From contig NZ_WKKA01000017.1 in NCBI RefSeq assembly GCF_009674885.1, forward strand, positions 1 to 57,254: DNA of 57,254 nucleotides, read 5' to 3'. Of the stretch, positions 45,687-55,023 are shown in pieces (position 1 is the first letter of the stretch; each line of letters opens with the position of its first letter). Source of the DNA: Paracoccus sp. S-4012 (lineage in GTDB: Bacteria; Pseudomonadota; Alphaproteobacteria; Rhodobacterales; Rhodobacteraceae). The position numbers and the translations under genes are program-made. The notes beneath the pieces were generated by a model, which had not been told where the DNA came from, made no database searches, and worked only from the letters and a program-made list of their open reading frames with translations.

Positions 45687-47507
45687 ATGACCATGCGGAG
45701 AGCCGGGGCGGCGGGCCGGCTGGCATCATATCTGCCCGTCCTCGACTGGGGTCGCCGCTACGACCGGCGGGCGTTCCTCAGCGACGGGCTGGCGGCGGCG
45801 ATCGTGACGATCATGCTGATCCCGCAATCGCTGGCCTATGCGATGCTGGCTGGCCTGCCGCCGGTGGTCGGGCTCTATGCCTCGATCCTGCCGCTGGTCG
45901 CCTATGCGCTTTTCGGGACCAGCAGCACGCTTGCGGTCGGCCCGGTGGCGGTGGTCTCGCTGATGACCGCGACCGCGGCCGAGGCGGTGGCGGCGCCCGG
46001 AAGCGCGGAATATGTCACCGCCGCGCTGATCCTCGCGCTGCTTTCCGGGCTGATTCTGCTTGTCATGGGGGCGTTCCGCCTCGGCTTCATCGCGAACCTG
46101 CTGTCGCACCCGGTCATCTCCGGGTTCATCGCCGCCTCCGGCCTGCTGATCGCCGCGAGCCAGCTGCAGCATATCCTCGGCGTGCGGGCGGGGGGGCACA
46201 CGCTGTTGGAGGTAGGGCGGGCGCTCGCCCGGGGGCTGCCCGAGACCAATCTGCCGACGCTCGTCGTCGGGGTCGCGGCGACGGGTTTCCTCTTCTGGTC
46301 CCGCACCGGCCTCGGGCCGGCGCTCCGGCGGCTCGGGTTGTCCTCCGGCGCGGCCGCCCTGCTGGCGCGGACCGGGCCGGTGGTCGCGATTGCCATCTCG
46401 ATCCTCGCCGTGGTCGGGTTCGGCCTCGAGGCGCGCGGGGTCGCGGTCGTGGGCGAGGTGCCGCAGGGGCTGCCCGCCCTGTCGCTGCCGCCGCTCGACC
46501 TGTCCCTCTGGACCGCGCTGCTGCCGGCGGCGTTCCTCATCTCGATCATCGGCTTTGCCGAATCCGTCTCGGTCGCGCAGACGCTCGCGGCGAAGCGGCG
46601 GCAGTCGATCCGGCCGGATCAGGAGTTGATCGGCCTCGGCGCCGCCAACCTCGCGGCGGCGTTCTCGGGCGGCTACCCGGTGACCGGCGGCTTCGCGCGG
46701 TCGATCGTGAACTTCGACGCCGGTGCGGAAACCCCGGCGGCGGGCGCCTACACGGCCGCGGGCATAGCGCTCGCGTCGCTGTTTCTGACCCCGCTCCTCT
46801 TCCACCTTCCGATCGCGGTGCTCGCCGCCACCATCATCGTCGCCGTCCTCAGCCTCGTTGACCTGGGCGCGCTGCGGCGGACCTGGGCCTTCTCGCGGTT
46901 CGACTTCGCCGCGATGGCCGGGACCATCCTCGTGACGCTGGGCTTCGGCGTCGAGCCGGGCATCGTCACGGGGGTTGCGCTGTCGGTGCTGCTGCACCTC
47001 TGGCGCACCTCGCGCCCGCATGTCGCAGTCGTCGGCCAGATCCCCGGCACCCAGCATTTCCGCAACGTCCTGCGCCACGACGTCGTCTGCGCGCCCGAGG
47101 TGCTGAGCCTGCGCATCGACGAGAGCCTCTATTTCGCGAACGCCCGTGCGATCGAGGACATCGTGCAGCGGGCGGTGGCCGAGCGCCCGCAGGTCCGCCA
47201 CGTCGTCCTCGACTGCGCCGCCGTGAACGGCATCGACGCAAGCGCGCTCGAGAGCCTCGAGCTGATCATGCACCGGTTGGGCGATGCGGGCGTCAAGCTC
47301 CATTTCTCGGAGGTGAAGGGCCCGGTGATGGACCGCCTCGCGCGCAGCGACTTCCTGCGCCACCTCACCGGCCGCGTGTTCCTGTCGCATCACGAGGCGC
47401 TGGGCGAACTCGCGCCGGAGACGACCCGCCGCGCCGACCTGGCGGCACGGCCCGACATCGACGCGGCACGGACCTTTCCCGAGCGGGCGTCGCGGCGGCC
47501 GGGGTGA
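45687..47507 (+). CDS. SulP-family anion transporter with STAS domain
   Basis: This 606-residue SulP permease has about 12-14 membrane segments. VTIMLIPQSLAYAMLAGLPP and VGLYASILPLVAYALFGTSS are the family signature; SLMTATAAEAVAAPGS and FSGGYPVTGGFARSIVNFDA follow. The C-terminal ~130 residues (from VAVVGQIPGTQHFRN) form a STAS domain with HVVLDCAAVNGIDASALESL. The protein moves sulfate, bicarbonate or other anions; beside the persulfide-dioxygenase-like gene it could export sulfite or sulfate. It is convergent with the redoxin gene. Confidence 0.92.
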   Translation: MTMRRAGAAGRLASYLPVLDWGRRYDRRAFLSDGLAAAIVTIMLIPQSLAYAMLAGLPPVVGLYASILPLVAYALFGTSSTLAVGPVAVVSLMTATAAEAVAAPGSAEYVTAALILALLSGLILLVMGAFRLGFIANLLSHPVISGFIAASGLLIAASQLQHILGVRAGGHTLLEVGRALARGLPETNLPTLVVGVAATGFLFWSRTGLGPALRRLGLSSGAAALLARTGPVVAIAISILAVVGFGLEARGVAVVGEVPQGLPALSLPPLDLSLWTALLPAAFLISIIGFAESVSVAQTLAAKRRQSIRPDQELIGLGAANLAAAFSGGYPVTGGFARSIVNFDAGAETPAAGAYTAAGIALASLFLTPLLFHLPIAVLAATIIVAVLSLVDLGALRRTWAFSRFDFAAMAGTILVTLGFGVEPGIVTGVALSVLLHLWRTSRPHVAVVGQIPGTQHFRNVLRHDVVCAPEVLSLRIDESLYFANARAIEDIVQRAVAERPQVRHVVLDCAAVNGIDASALESLELIMHRLGDAGVKLHFSEVKGPVMDRLARSDFLRHLTGRVFLSHHEALGELAPETTRRADLAARPDIDAARTFPERASRRPG

Positions 47508-47742
47508 AGGCGGAGCCGCGCAGCTCGATCTTCGCGCTCACGGCTTGGGTTCAATCCGCGCGGCAATCCCCTCAGGAAAGCGGCGGCGGACCGCCCGCCC
47601 ACCCCCACCCTCCATGGCGCCACGTCACGCGTGACCACTGCGCTCCAGCCGCGGCCGCAATGCTGTCTTGCGAGATCGGCGGGTGGGCGAGGGGGACGCG
47701 GCCGAGGTTCCGCTCAGCAGACCGGCCTCGACCCGGCGAGGC

Positions 47743-48240
47743 TCAGCCGTGGGTCGTGCAGGAGGGTCCGGTTGCGGCGGCGTTCGGCGCCTCGCCCAGC
47801 AGCGCGCCGATCCTCAGGCCCAGCACAAGGTCGGCCTCGGCCCCGAGAGCGTGGTGCCGCAACCGCCCCTCGCGGTCGAGAAGCAGCGTCGTGGGCGTGC
47901 CCTGCAATCCCCATTCGCGCATGGTGACGGGCATGAACCCGTCCTCGCGGGGGCGGTCGATGCCGACCGGGAAGGTCAGGCGGTATTCGGACAGGAAGAC
48001 CTTCAGCGCCGCGGGCGTCATCACCTCGTGATGCTCGAAGACGGTGTGGATCCCGATTACGGCGAGATCCGGCATCCGCATCGAATGAACCTGCTGCATC
48101 TGCGGCAGCGAGCGGTTGACGCAACCCGGACAGAGCATCTGGAACGTGTGCAGCGCCACCACTTTGCCTCGCAGTCCCGCCAGAGTCAGGGGCGGGCTGT
48201 TGATCCACTCGGTGATGTCGGGCTCGGGCAGGGTGGTCAT
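47743..48240 (-). CDS. Redoxin-family (peroxiredoxin-like) protein
   Basis: This 165-residue thioredoxin-fold protein has LRGKVVALHTFQMLCPGCVN (Cys-Pro-Gly-Cys near residues 37-40), VHSMRMPDLAVIGIHTVFEH and TPTTLLLDREGRLRHHALG, typical of TlpA/AhpC-TSA proteins. There is no signal peptide, so it is probably cytoplasmic. Start at 48240; an ATG nine bases upstream is in frame. It probably reduces disulfides or peroxides. It follows the WecG-like gene by 53 bases, perhaps on the same transcript. Confidence 0.85.
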   Translation of the reverse strand: MTTLPEPDITEWINSPPLTLAGLRGKVVALHTFQMLCPGCVNRSLPQMQQVHSMRMPDLAVIGIHTVFEHHEVMTPAALKVFLSEYRLTFPVGIDRPREDGFMPVTMREWGLQGTPTTLLLDREGRLRHHALGAEADLVLGLRIGALLGEAPNAAATGPSCTTHG

Positions 48241-48293
48241 GGAGACCATCTGAACACCCGACCGGATGGAAGGTCCAGCGACGGGCGGCTTTG

Positions 48294-49175
48294 TCAGACC
48301 CCCATCGCCGGCCCCTCCGGCGCTGCGCGCTGCGGCGCGTCGGGGGCGGGCGGCACGGGGAAGCTGCGCAACCGAAGCGCCTGGCAGGCGCAGAGCAGCA
48401 TGAAGCTCGGCACCGTGACCGCGTAGCGCCGCCAGAGGCGCCGCGGCTCGGAGGCGAGGCGGAACAGCCATTCGAGGCCGCTGCGCTGGATGAAGCGGGG
48501 CGCCTGGCGCTTCCCGCCGGCATGGAAGTCGAAAGCCGCCCCCACCCCGATCAGCACCGCTGACGGCAGAAGCGGCTGCATCTCGGCCATCCACAGCTCC
48601 TGCTTCGGCGTTCCCAGCCCGACCCAGACTATGTCCGCGCCGGAGGCGTTGATCTGCGCGGCCACATCGCTCCGCTCGGCCTCGGTCAGGGCGCGGAACG
48701 GGGGAGCGTGGCGGCCGGCGATCTGCGTGCCGGGGAATTGCGCCAGAAGCCGCGCCTCCAGCAGGTCGAGGGTCTCGGGCGTCGCGCCGTAGAGGAAGTG
48801 ACGCAGCCCGTGATCCCGTCCCCGGTCGAACAGGGCGAGCATCAGGTCCGGCCCGTAGACGCGATCCGCCTCGCGATGACCCGCGAGCCGCAGGGCCCAG
48901 ACGAGGGGCATCCCGTCCGGCGTCACCAGAAGGGCGTTGTTGTGGACCGCCCGCAGCGCGGGGTCATGATGGCACTTCACCACGCCATGGGCGTCGCGGA
49001 TGCAGACATAGCCCCCTTCGCGCCGTTCGACCGCCGCCAGGACGCGGTCCACGGCGCGGTCGAGGTCGAGCGCCGAGAGCCGCATGCCGAGCAGATTGAT
49101 CCACGGAACCTCGCTGCGAGGCCCGCCTGCCGTCCCGGAGTGACTCATGCTGCCCATGTTCGTTGCCCGTCCCAT
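48294..49175 (-). CDS. WecG/TagA/CpsF-family glycosyltransferase
   Basis: This 293-residue GT26 protein contains VPWINLLGMRLSALDLDRAV, LVTPDGMPLVWALRLAGHRE (the catalytic-loop motif), LYGATPETLDLLEARLLAQF and IVWVGLGTPKQELWMAEMQP, the family signature. GVGAAFDFHAGGKRQAP closes the domain. The family makes ManNAc-type linkages on lipid-linked carbohydrate at the inner membrane. A basic C-terminal helix follows. Starts at 49175, 49157 and 49148 are all in frame; 49175 is chosen for a weak GAGG upstream. It is transcribed from the GT8 gene side. Confidence 0.9.
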   Translation of the reverse strand: MGRATNMGSMSHSGTAGGPRSEVPWINLLGMRLSALDLDRAVDRVLAAVERREGGYVCIRDAHGVVKCHHDPALRAVHNNALLVTPDGMPLVWALRLAGHREADRVYGPDLMLALFDRGRDHGLRHFLYGATPETLDLLEARLLAQFPGTQIAGRHAPPFRALTEAERSDVAAQINASGADIVWVGLGTPKQELWMAEMQPLLPSAVLIGVGAAFDFHAGGKRQAPRFIQRSGLEWLFRLASEPRRLWRRYAVTVPSFMLLCACQALRLRSFPVPPAPDAPQRAAPEGPAMGV

Positions 49176-49246
49176 GCGATGTGACCTCGAGGTTATACCG
49201 GCGGCCGCATCACAGGGACTTGGCCATTCGGATGAGCGCTGCAGTG

Positions 49247-50281
49247 TCACGGCGCGGGACGCGGACCCGACCCGGTCACGCGGCGCGCGGTCCTGCGCGT
49301 CACCAATCCCCCGAGGCGACGCAGGTAGTGGGCAGCCTGCATGTAATCGAACCCCATCAGCGCCAGCATCCGGCCGAAGCGGAACTCGAGCCGCTGCGCC
49401 GAACCCTGTACGCGGGGCAGGGCGCCGGCCCATTGCGTCCTGCTCAGCGCGGCGAAATAATCGCCCTTCCGCGGGATCCGCGAGCGGAACAGCCAAGGCT
49501 TCTCGGACCCCGTGTAGTGCAGGATCGCCGGCCGGCGCCGGGCCTCGCGCGTGGCCTCGAACTCCAGCGGGAAGGCCTGTCGTCCGCAGGCATACATCCG
49601 CGCCTGAAGGTTCCAGCGGCAGTCGAGCAGGAACAGCTCGTCCGAAAGAACGGCATTGATGGCGTCCTGGTCGTAGAATTCGAGCGCCGGGCCCATGGTC
49701 TCGACATAATCGAGAATCCTGCGCGTCAGCCCGAGCTTGCGCCACCGCACCAAGTCGATCAGCAGGACGCCGGAATTCACGTAAACCTGGTCGAGCGGGA
49801 TGCCGAGCTGGCGCCGGCGGGTGGGCGAAATGACCGACGGCAGGCGCGGATAGTCCGGTGCGGCGCCGACCGCCTTGCCCCCGAGCGCACTTTCCCAGAG
49901 CGGCCGCAGATCGTCCAGCACGACGAGGTCGCAATCGAGGTAGAGCACCCGGTCGAGATCGGATGAGAGAACCTCGGGGGCGAAGATCCGCAGATAGCAT
50001 TCCTTCGACATGAACTTGTCGACGAAGAAGTCGTTGAGGCGCGCGTCGCCCACGCGGTGGATCGTCAGCGAAAGGCGATCATCGGAAAGGCTGTCCCGCA
50101 GCTTCCGCTCCGCCTCGGCATCGGAATCGCAGGTGAGGACGTGGAAGTCGACGGCCGATCCGGGACTCGTATCGGCCACCGAGCGGGCGGCCGCAGCGAG
50201 GTGCTGGAAGTAACCGGGATTGGCGCAGAAAAGAACCGTCATGGGCCCGGAAGGCAGCGGGGTCCGGTCAGTGGCGTTCAC
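49247..50281 (-). CDS. GT8-family glycosyltransferase
   Basis: This 344-residue GT-A enzyme has the DxD metal site at residues 116-118 (RVLYLDCDLVVLDDLRPLWE), VYVNSGVLLIDLVRWRKL and DQDAINAVL, and the C-terminal HYTGSEKPW. It is related to LPS galactosyl- and glucosyltransferases (RfaI/J type). Start is the GTG at 50281, with GGAG upstream and only three bases after the upstream gene's stop. An internal ATG at 50242 is possible. Part of the leftward glycosyltransferase set. Confidence 0.9.
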   Translation of the reverse strand: MNATDRTPLPSGPMTVLFCANPGYFQHLAAAARSVADTSPGSAVDFHVLTCDSDAEAERKLRDSLSDDRLSLTIHRVGDARLNDFFVDKFMSKECYLRIFAPEVLSSDLDRVLYLDCDLVVLDDLRPLWESALGGKAVGAAPDYPRLPSVISPTRRRQLGIPLDQVYVNSGVLLIDLVRWRKLGLTRRILDYVETMGPALEFYDQDAINAVLSDELFLLDCRWNLQARMYACGRQAFPLEFEATREARRRPAILHYTGSEKPWLFRSRIPRKGDYFAALSRTQWAGALPRVQGSAQRLEFRFGRMLALMGFDYMQAAHYLRRLGGLVTRRTARRVTGSGPRPAP

Positions 50282-50284
50282 GGG

Positions 50285-51991
50285 TCATCTCCATGTCCTC
50301 GAAAGTCCTTTCAGGCGGCCGGTCAGCCACTCCGGCAGCAGGTAGCGCCAGGCCTGCGAAGTCTTGCGGAAGACGAAGCCCCGGCGGCGCGCGAGACCCA
50401 GCCATGTCTGCAAGCGCACGGCAATGGGAAAGAGCCTGAGGTCGGCCTCGGTGGCGCAGGCCATCCGCACCTCGGGGGTTTGTCCGTGGTCCAGATGTCC
50501 GAAGACGAACGGCAGGAAGGCGTCGAGGTCGGTCAGCCGGGGTGTGTCGCACCCGGCCCCCGGCGCGCGCGGGGGAAGAGCAAGGGCGCGGTCGTAGACA
50601 GCCTCGAGCGCGCGAAGCCAGCCCTCGCCGATATTGGTCGCCTCGATGTTGGCCCTGGTCCGCTCGCCCACCGCGACCCGGCGCGAGGGGGCGGCCAGCA
50701 GCCTGTTCAACTCGGCCCGATAGGCGGAGGCGCTCTCGCAGCGAACGAGAACCCCGTCGATGCCGGGTGAGTCGGCGCCCATCACCTCGCAGCCAGGACC
50801 GAACGGATAGAACGAGACCAACGGCAGGCCGAACAGGCCGGCCTCGAAAAGCGAGGTGATCGACGGGAACGGGAACGAGTCGATGTAGATGTCGGCGGCC
50901 TGGAAGAACGTCGCGGTGTCCGGCCGCTCGGGATGCAGGTGGATGCGCCCGGGCACCGCCGCCATCGCCGCGCTCCAGTCCACCGCGCCTCCGGGGCCGA
51001 CGGCGACGAGGTGGACGCGTGGGTCGTCACGGAGGACGGGCACGAGCGTGTCGGCGAAACTCGCGCCGCCCAGCGCCCGGTATTTCACGGCGCGGGCTAT
51101 GGTCAGCAGCACCACGCTGTCCTCGGGAAGGCCGAGTATCCGTTTGGCCTCGACGCGCGAAAGCGTTCTTGGCATCGGCTCGAGGCAGAGCGGCATCAGC
51201 GCGTTCCGCTCGCGCGGGATACCCCGTCGCGCGACGCAGAGTTCAAGGCCCGAGCGGCGTGTGTTGACGACGAGATCGGCGAAGCCCGCGCCGAGCCACA
51301 GCACATGATCGGAGTGGTTGAGGAGCAGGACCGGTGGCCGGCGCTCCATCCCGGCGAGCGCGAGGACGGGCACGATGTCGAAATTGTCGGCATGCAGCAC
51401 AACGATGTCGGCTTCCGCGAGCGCGGCCTGCAGCCGCCGCGCCCAGCCTAGGAGGCCGCCCAGCGAGAAGTTGATGCGGGCAATCCGGCCGCCGCTTTCC
51501 GCCACCGCATCGCGCAATCGCGCCGGCACGGCATCGATCTGGCGGGTGAGCGCCAGCGAGTGCCGGTTGGCCCGGTCGCGACCGATCCACCGCCAGATCA
51601 TGCGGGAACCGCCCCCGATCCCGGCCACCCGGCTGGCGACGTGAAGAACATTCATGCCCGTGCTCTGCCGCATCCGGGGTCGCCGCGTCCCGATCCCCGG
51701 CAGTGCGGAATGTCCCAGCCGCCGGATCGCCGCCTCCAGCCGATGGCTGGCGAAACGGCCTGAATGCCACATGACGGCGTGGTTCGCCGCTACCTGTGCC
51801 GCGGCGGCGGCATGGGCGAAGTCCCCGGTGGCGACAAGGCGCTCGACCGTGTCGATGAGCCCGTCGAGTTCCCCGGAATGGCGCGCCACGAGTTCTCGCC
51901 CGGCGATGCGCCATTCGTCCATGACCGGCAGATCCGCCGGTCCCTCGCAGACCGTGGCAGCCGCAGGGTCGGGTTTGGCGTGGAGGGTCAT
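50285..51991 (-). CDS. GT4-like glycosyltransferase with an N-terminal helical extension
   Basis: This 568-residue protein starts MTLHAKPDPAAATVCEGPAD, and about residues 20-105 are helical (FAHAAAAAQVAANHAVMWHS), of unknown role. The GT-B core begins at about residue 113 (MNVLHVASRVAGIGGGSRMI), with VLLLNHSDHVLWLGAGFADL, then VHLVAVGPGGAVDWSAAMAA, YIDSFPFPSITSLFEAGLFG and LPLVSFYPFGPG. The canonical E-x7-E is weak, so assignment to GT4 is by overall pattern. The start overlaps the HAD-membrane gene stop by four bases. The frame continues upstream into antisense sequence, which I exclude. Confidence 0.8.
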   Translation of the reverse strand: MTLHAKPDPAAATVCEGPADLPVMDEWRIAGRELVARHSGELDGLIDTVERLVATGDFAHAAAAAQVAANHAVMWHSGRFASHRLEAAIRRLGHSALPGIGTRRPRMRQSTGMNVLHVASRVAGIGGGSRMIWRWIGRDRANRHSLALTRQIDAVPARLRDAVAESGGRIARINFSLGGLLGWARRLQAALAEADIVVLHADNFDIVPVLALAGMERRPPVLLLNHSDHVLWLGAGFADLVVNTRRSGLELCVARRGIPRERNALMPLCLEPMPRTLSRVEAKRILGLPEDSVVLLTIARAVKYRALGGASFADTLVPVLRDDPRVHLVAVGPGGAVDWSAAMAAVPGRIHLHPERPDTATFFQAADIYIDSFPFPSITSLFEAGLFGLPLVSFYPFGPGCEVMGADSPGIDGVLVRCESASAYRAELNRLLAAPSRRVAVGERTRANIEATNIGEGWLRALEAVYDRALALPPRAPGAGCDTPRLTDLDAFLPFVFGHLDHGQTPEVRMACATEADLRLFPIAVRLQTWLGLARRRGFVFRKTSQAWRYLLPEWLTGRLKGLSRTWR

Positions 51992-53478
51992 CTGGCTCCT
52001 GTCCGGTCTGTGACGACGGTCTGGCGGTGCCCCGCGGAAGCGCGATCGGCGCGGGTGATCCATCGTGCTCTGGCAAGGGCCGACCGGATCTCGCGGCGGG
52101 CCTTGAAGAGCGTGAAGGCGAGGAAGGCGAGCGTGGGTGCCTCGATCAGGACGCCGAGTCCCTGGGTGGCGGCGATGAGGAGGATCAGCGCGAGAAAGAA
52201 GCCGAGCCGCATCAGGTGCAGCGGAAGATCCCATGCCGCACCGCCGCCGCGGCGATAGACGATGTAGGGCACCCATTTCTCGACCACATGCGCGCCGATG
52301 GCCGCGGGCGCCATGGGGACCAGCGGCACCACGGCCGCGAAGGCGGCGCAGCGGGCGAGCTGAAGCGGGCCGTAGGGCCAGATCCGCGTGGACTTGTCGA
52401 GCCGGTTGAAGAGGCGGAAGCAGAGCGCCGTCGCAAGCAGGACGCCGGCCCAGATCGCGGCGCTGAGCGGATCGGGCAGGCTCCAACCGCCGATCAGGGC
52501 GAGGCCCGCGAAGCCCGCAGCGCCAGCCCAGAGCCAGGGCGCCACGCTCGGGGTGGCGACGGGGATCACGCCCCAGGTTTCGCTCAACCGCGGGTCGGCC
52601 TCGAATCTGGCGGCGATGCGGTCGTTGTCGACATAGCCCTGCTCGTAGATCGCCCAGAACGAGACGAGCAGGCAGAGAAGTCCCGCGATGTGCAGCAGCG
52701 GCAGCGGCGCCAGCCAGACTGAGCACAGCACCCACAGCGCGAAATCGTCCTGCAGGATGCTGCGCCGGATGTAGTGCTTGTTCGGCCGCTTGATCCGCGT
52801 GAGATACCGCCCCGGCAGATAGAGGTCGGCGAAGGCGGGATGGAACCGCGCCTCCGGCCAGACGGTCCGCAGCGGAAGCGCGCAGGCGTCGAGAACGGGC
52901 ATGTCCTCCAGCGAATCCGTCACGCAGAGGCTTCCCCGCAGCGCCGCATGGTCCAGTTCCCGCCGCAGGAACCCCAGCTTTCCGCCGCGCCGGTCGGCCG
53001 CGTTCCAGAGCCGCGCCGAGACGATGCGCGCGCCCCCGAACCCCATCGCCGCCAGAAGCGGCGCAACGATGGGCCTGAAGCCCAAGGTCACGATCACGGG
53101 CGGCTCGCGGCGGGCCTCGAGGGCCTCGCTGAGGGCGATGTTGGTCGCGCCGCGGGCGAGGGCCGCTGCCCGGCGGCGCCACAGGGGCAGCACCCAGGGA
53201 AAAGCCAGTAGGACCGCACGCACCCGCCAGACATCGCGGGTGCCCGGCCCCGTCAGCAGCCATGGCCGCAGGACATCGAGCAGTTTCAGCAGCAGATACG
53301 CAGCCAGTGCAGGCCGCGCCGTGTCGATGAAATCCTCGGTCGAGTTTCGCAGGTAGAGCGTCTCGTCGAGATCGACGAGCACCGGGCCGCTGAAATCCCG
53401 GACCGCGGCCAAGGCGACTGCCGGCGAGGCGTCGTGAACGCACGCATTCGGGCCGTCGCCTGGTCCCCGATCCAACAT
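51988..53478 (-). CDS. HAD phosphatase domain fused to a polytopic membrane domain
   Basis: This is a 496-residue protein. The N-terminal ~220 residues carry HAD motifs: PVLVDLDETLYLRNSTEDFI with Asp36 and Asp38, RIVSARLWNAADRRGGKLGF, and VTDSLEDMPVLDAC as motif IV. The C-terminal half has about eight membrane helices and a conserved-looking AIYEQGYVDNDRIAARFEAD between them. HAD-UbiA fusions occur in polyprenyl-phosphate transferases, but the NDxxDxxxD motif of UbiA is not obvious, so membrane lipid or carrier processing is only a suggestion. First gene of the leftward glycosyltransferase operon, divergent from gmd. Confidence 0.7.
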   Translation of the reverse strand: MLDRGPGDGPNACVHDASPAVALAAVRDFSGPVLVDLDETLYLRNSTEDFIDTARPALAAYLLLKLLDVLRPWLLTGPGTRDVWRVRAVLLAFPWVLPLWRRRAAALARGATNIALSEALEARREPPVIVTLGFRPIVAPLLAAMGFGGARIVSARLWNAADRRGGKLGFLRRELDHAALRGSLCVTDSLEDMPVLDACALPLRTVWPEARFHPAFADLYLPGRYLTRIKRPNKHYIRRSILQDDFALWVLCSVWLAPLPLLHIAGLLCLLVSFWAIYEQGYVDNDRIAARFEADPRLSETWGVIPVATPSVAPWLWAGAAGFAGLALIGGWSLPDPLSAAIWAGVLLATALCFRLFNRLDKSTRIWPYGPLQLARCAAFAAVVPLVPMAPAAIGAHVVEKWVPYIVYRRGGGAAWDLPLHLMRLGFFLALILLIAATQGLGVLIEAPTLAFLAFTLFKARREIRSALARARWITRADRASAGHRQTVVTDRTGAR

Positions 53479-53949
53479 GCTGCCGCGGCTTTCCGTCTCG
53501 TTGCACTCCCCGGCGAGCCTACAATGCGGGTTCCATCGCGCACAGGCGGCTAACGGCGTAGGGCGGGGGCGCGCCCGGGGTTATCTGCGGGCAAGGCGCT
53601 TACGCAATGGTCGTGTGGCGGTCTGAAGCCTGCCTCGAAGGAGGTAAGGGGCGATCAAACGGCGTAGGAGGCGACAGCCGGTGCGAGGCGCCGCCGCGCC
53701 CCGGCCTGCCGCGAAGGTTCCGGCGCGCTTGGCCCGATGGCCCGCATTGCAGCGCGGGGCGCAGACTGCCCGCGTCGGGGTCAAGCGATCATCCCTTCGG
53801 ACAGGCGCCCTCGGCTGAAAGGGGCAGGGCTTCCTCGGATTGCCGTCGCCCGTTCTCGGCAAGCCTCTGCAAGGATCGCATGGGCCCTTCCGGGTCGCCG
53901 CCGCGCTTCGGGCTGGTCACGGCGCAGCTCAGGGAATCAAGGATCGTCC
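53479..53949. other. Long divergent intergenic region before gmd
   Basis: These 471 bases hold no recognisable gene. AAGGAGGTAAGG (53638-53649), nearly a perfect ribosome-binding sequence, is followed by no start codon within 15 bases. AGGAGG at 53667-53672 followed by a GTG at 53681 opens a 45-codon arginine-rich frame of no known family. TACAAT at 53521-53526 is a -10-like match without a good -35. Promoters for gmd and the HAD-membrane gene should lie here. Confidence 0.5.
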
Positions 53950-55023
53950 ATGACGGACCGTATTGCATTGATCATCGGCACCACCGGTCAGGATGGCGCC
54001 TATTTGAGTGAGCATCTTCTGGCGAAGGGCTATATCGTCCACGGGGTGAAGCGGAGGTCGTCCTCCTTCAACACCGGGCGCATCGATCACCTGTATCAGA
54101 ACCCGAAGGACGGGCCGACGCGCTTCTTCCTGCATTATGGCGATCTGACCGACGCCACCAACCTGATACGGATCATCCAGGAGGTTCAGCCCGACGAGAT
54201 CTACAATCTCGGCGCCCAGAGCCACGTGCAGGTCAGCTTCGAGACGCCCGAATACACGGCCAATGTGGATGCCCTTGGCACCCTGCGCGTCCTCGAGGCG
54301 ATCCGCATCCTCGGCCTCGCCGGGACGTGCCGCTTCTACCAGGCCTCGACGTCGGAGCTGTTCGGCAACAGCGTCGTCGGGCCGCAGAGCGAGAGCACCC
54401 CGTTCCGCCCGCGCAGCCCCTATGCGGCGGCCAAGCTCTATGCCTACTGGATCACGGTGAACTACCGCGAGGCCTACGGGATGCACGCCTCGAACGGTAT
54501 CCTCTTCAACCATGAGAGCCCGGTCCGCGGCGAGACCTTCGTCACGCGCAAGATCACCCGCGCCGTCGCCGCGATCGAATGCGGCTTCCAGACCCGGCTG
54601 CAACTGGGCAACCTCGATGCGTGCCGCGACTGGGGCCATGCGCGCGACTATGTCGACGGCATGTGGCGCATCCTCCAGCAGGACGCGCCGGAGGACTTCG
54701 TGCTGGCGACGGGCGAGACGCATACGGTGCGCGAGTTCGTCGACCGCGCCTTTGCCGTGGTCGGGCGGTCGATCGACTGGCAGGGCAAGGGTCTCGACGA
54801 GGTCGGCCGCTGCGCGCGCACCGGAGCCGAGCTGATCCAGGTCGATCCGGCCTATTTCCGGCCGACCGAGGTCGAGTTCCTGCTCGGCGATTCCCGCCGG
54901 GCGCGGGAGCGGCTGGGCTGGGAGCCGACGACCAGCTTCGAGGACCTGGTCTCCGAGATGGTGACGGCCGATCTCGCCGCGGCGAAGGCCGTGGCCGACA
55001 GCAACCTGCGGATCGGCTGGTGA
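53950..55023 (+). CDS. gmd: GDP-mannose 4,6-dehydratase
   Basis: This 357-residue extended SDR converts GDP-mannose to GDP-4-keto-6-deoxymannose. It has the coenzyme motif [20 protein letters not shown] at 8-27, [38 protein letters not shown], and STSELFG with the catalytic Tyr158-x3-Lys162 in [32 protein letters not shown] and [20 protein letters not shown] are diagnostic. The stop overlaps the next start (GTGA). It initiates GDP-fucose or GDP-6-deoxysugar supply. Confidence 0.96.
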   Translation: MTDRIALIIGTTGQDGAYLSEHLLAKGYIVHGVKRRSSSFNTGRIDHLYQNPKDGPTRFFLHYGDLTDATNLIRIIQEVQPDEIYNLGAQSHVQVSFETPEYTANVDALGTLRVLEAIRILGLAGTCRFYQASTSELFGNSVVGPQSESTPFRPRSPYAAAKLYAYWITVNYREAYGMHASNGILFNHESPVRGETFVTRKITRAVAAIECGFQTRLQLGNLDACRDWGHARDYVDGMWRILQQDAPEDFVLATGETHTVREFVDRAFAVVGRSIDWQGKGLDEVGRCARTGAELIQVDPAYFRPTEVEFLLGDSRRARERLGWEPTTSFEDLVSEMVTADLAAAKAVADSNLRIGW

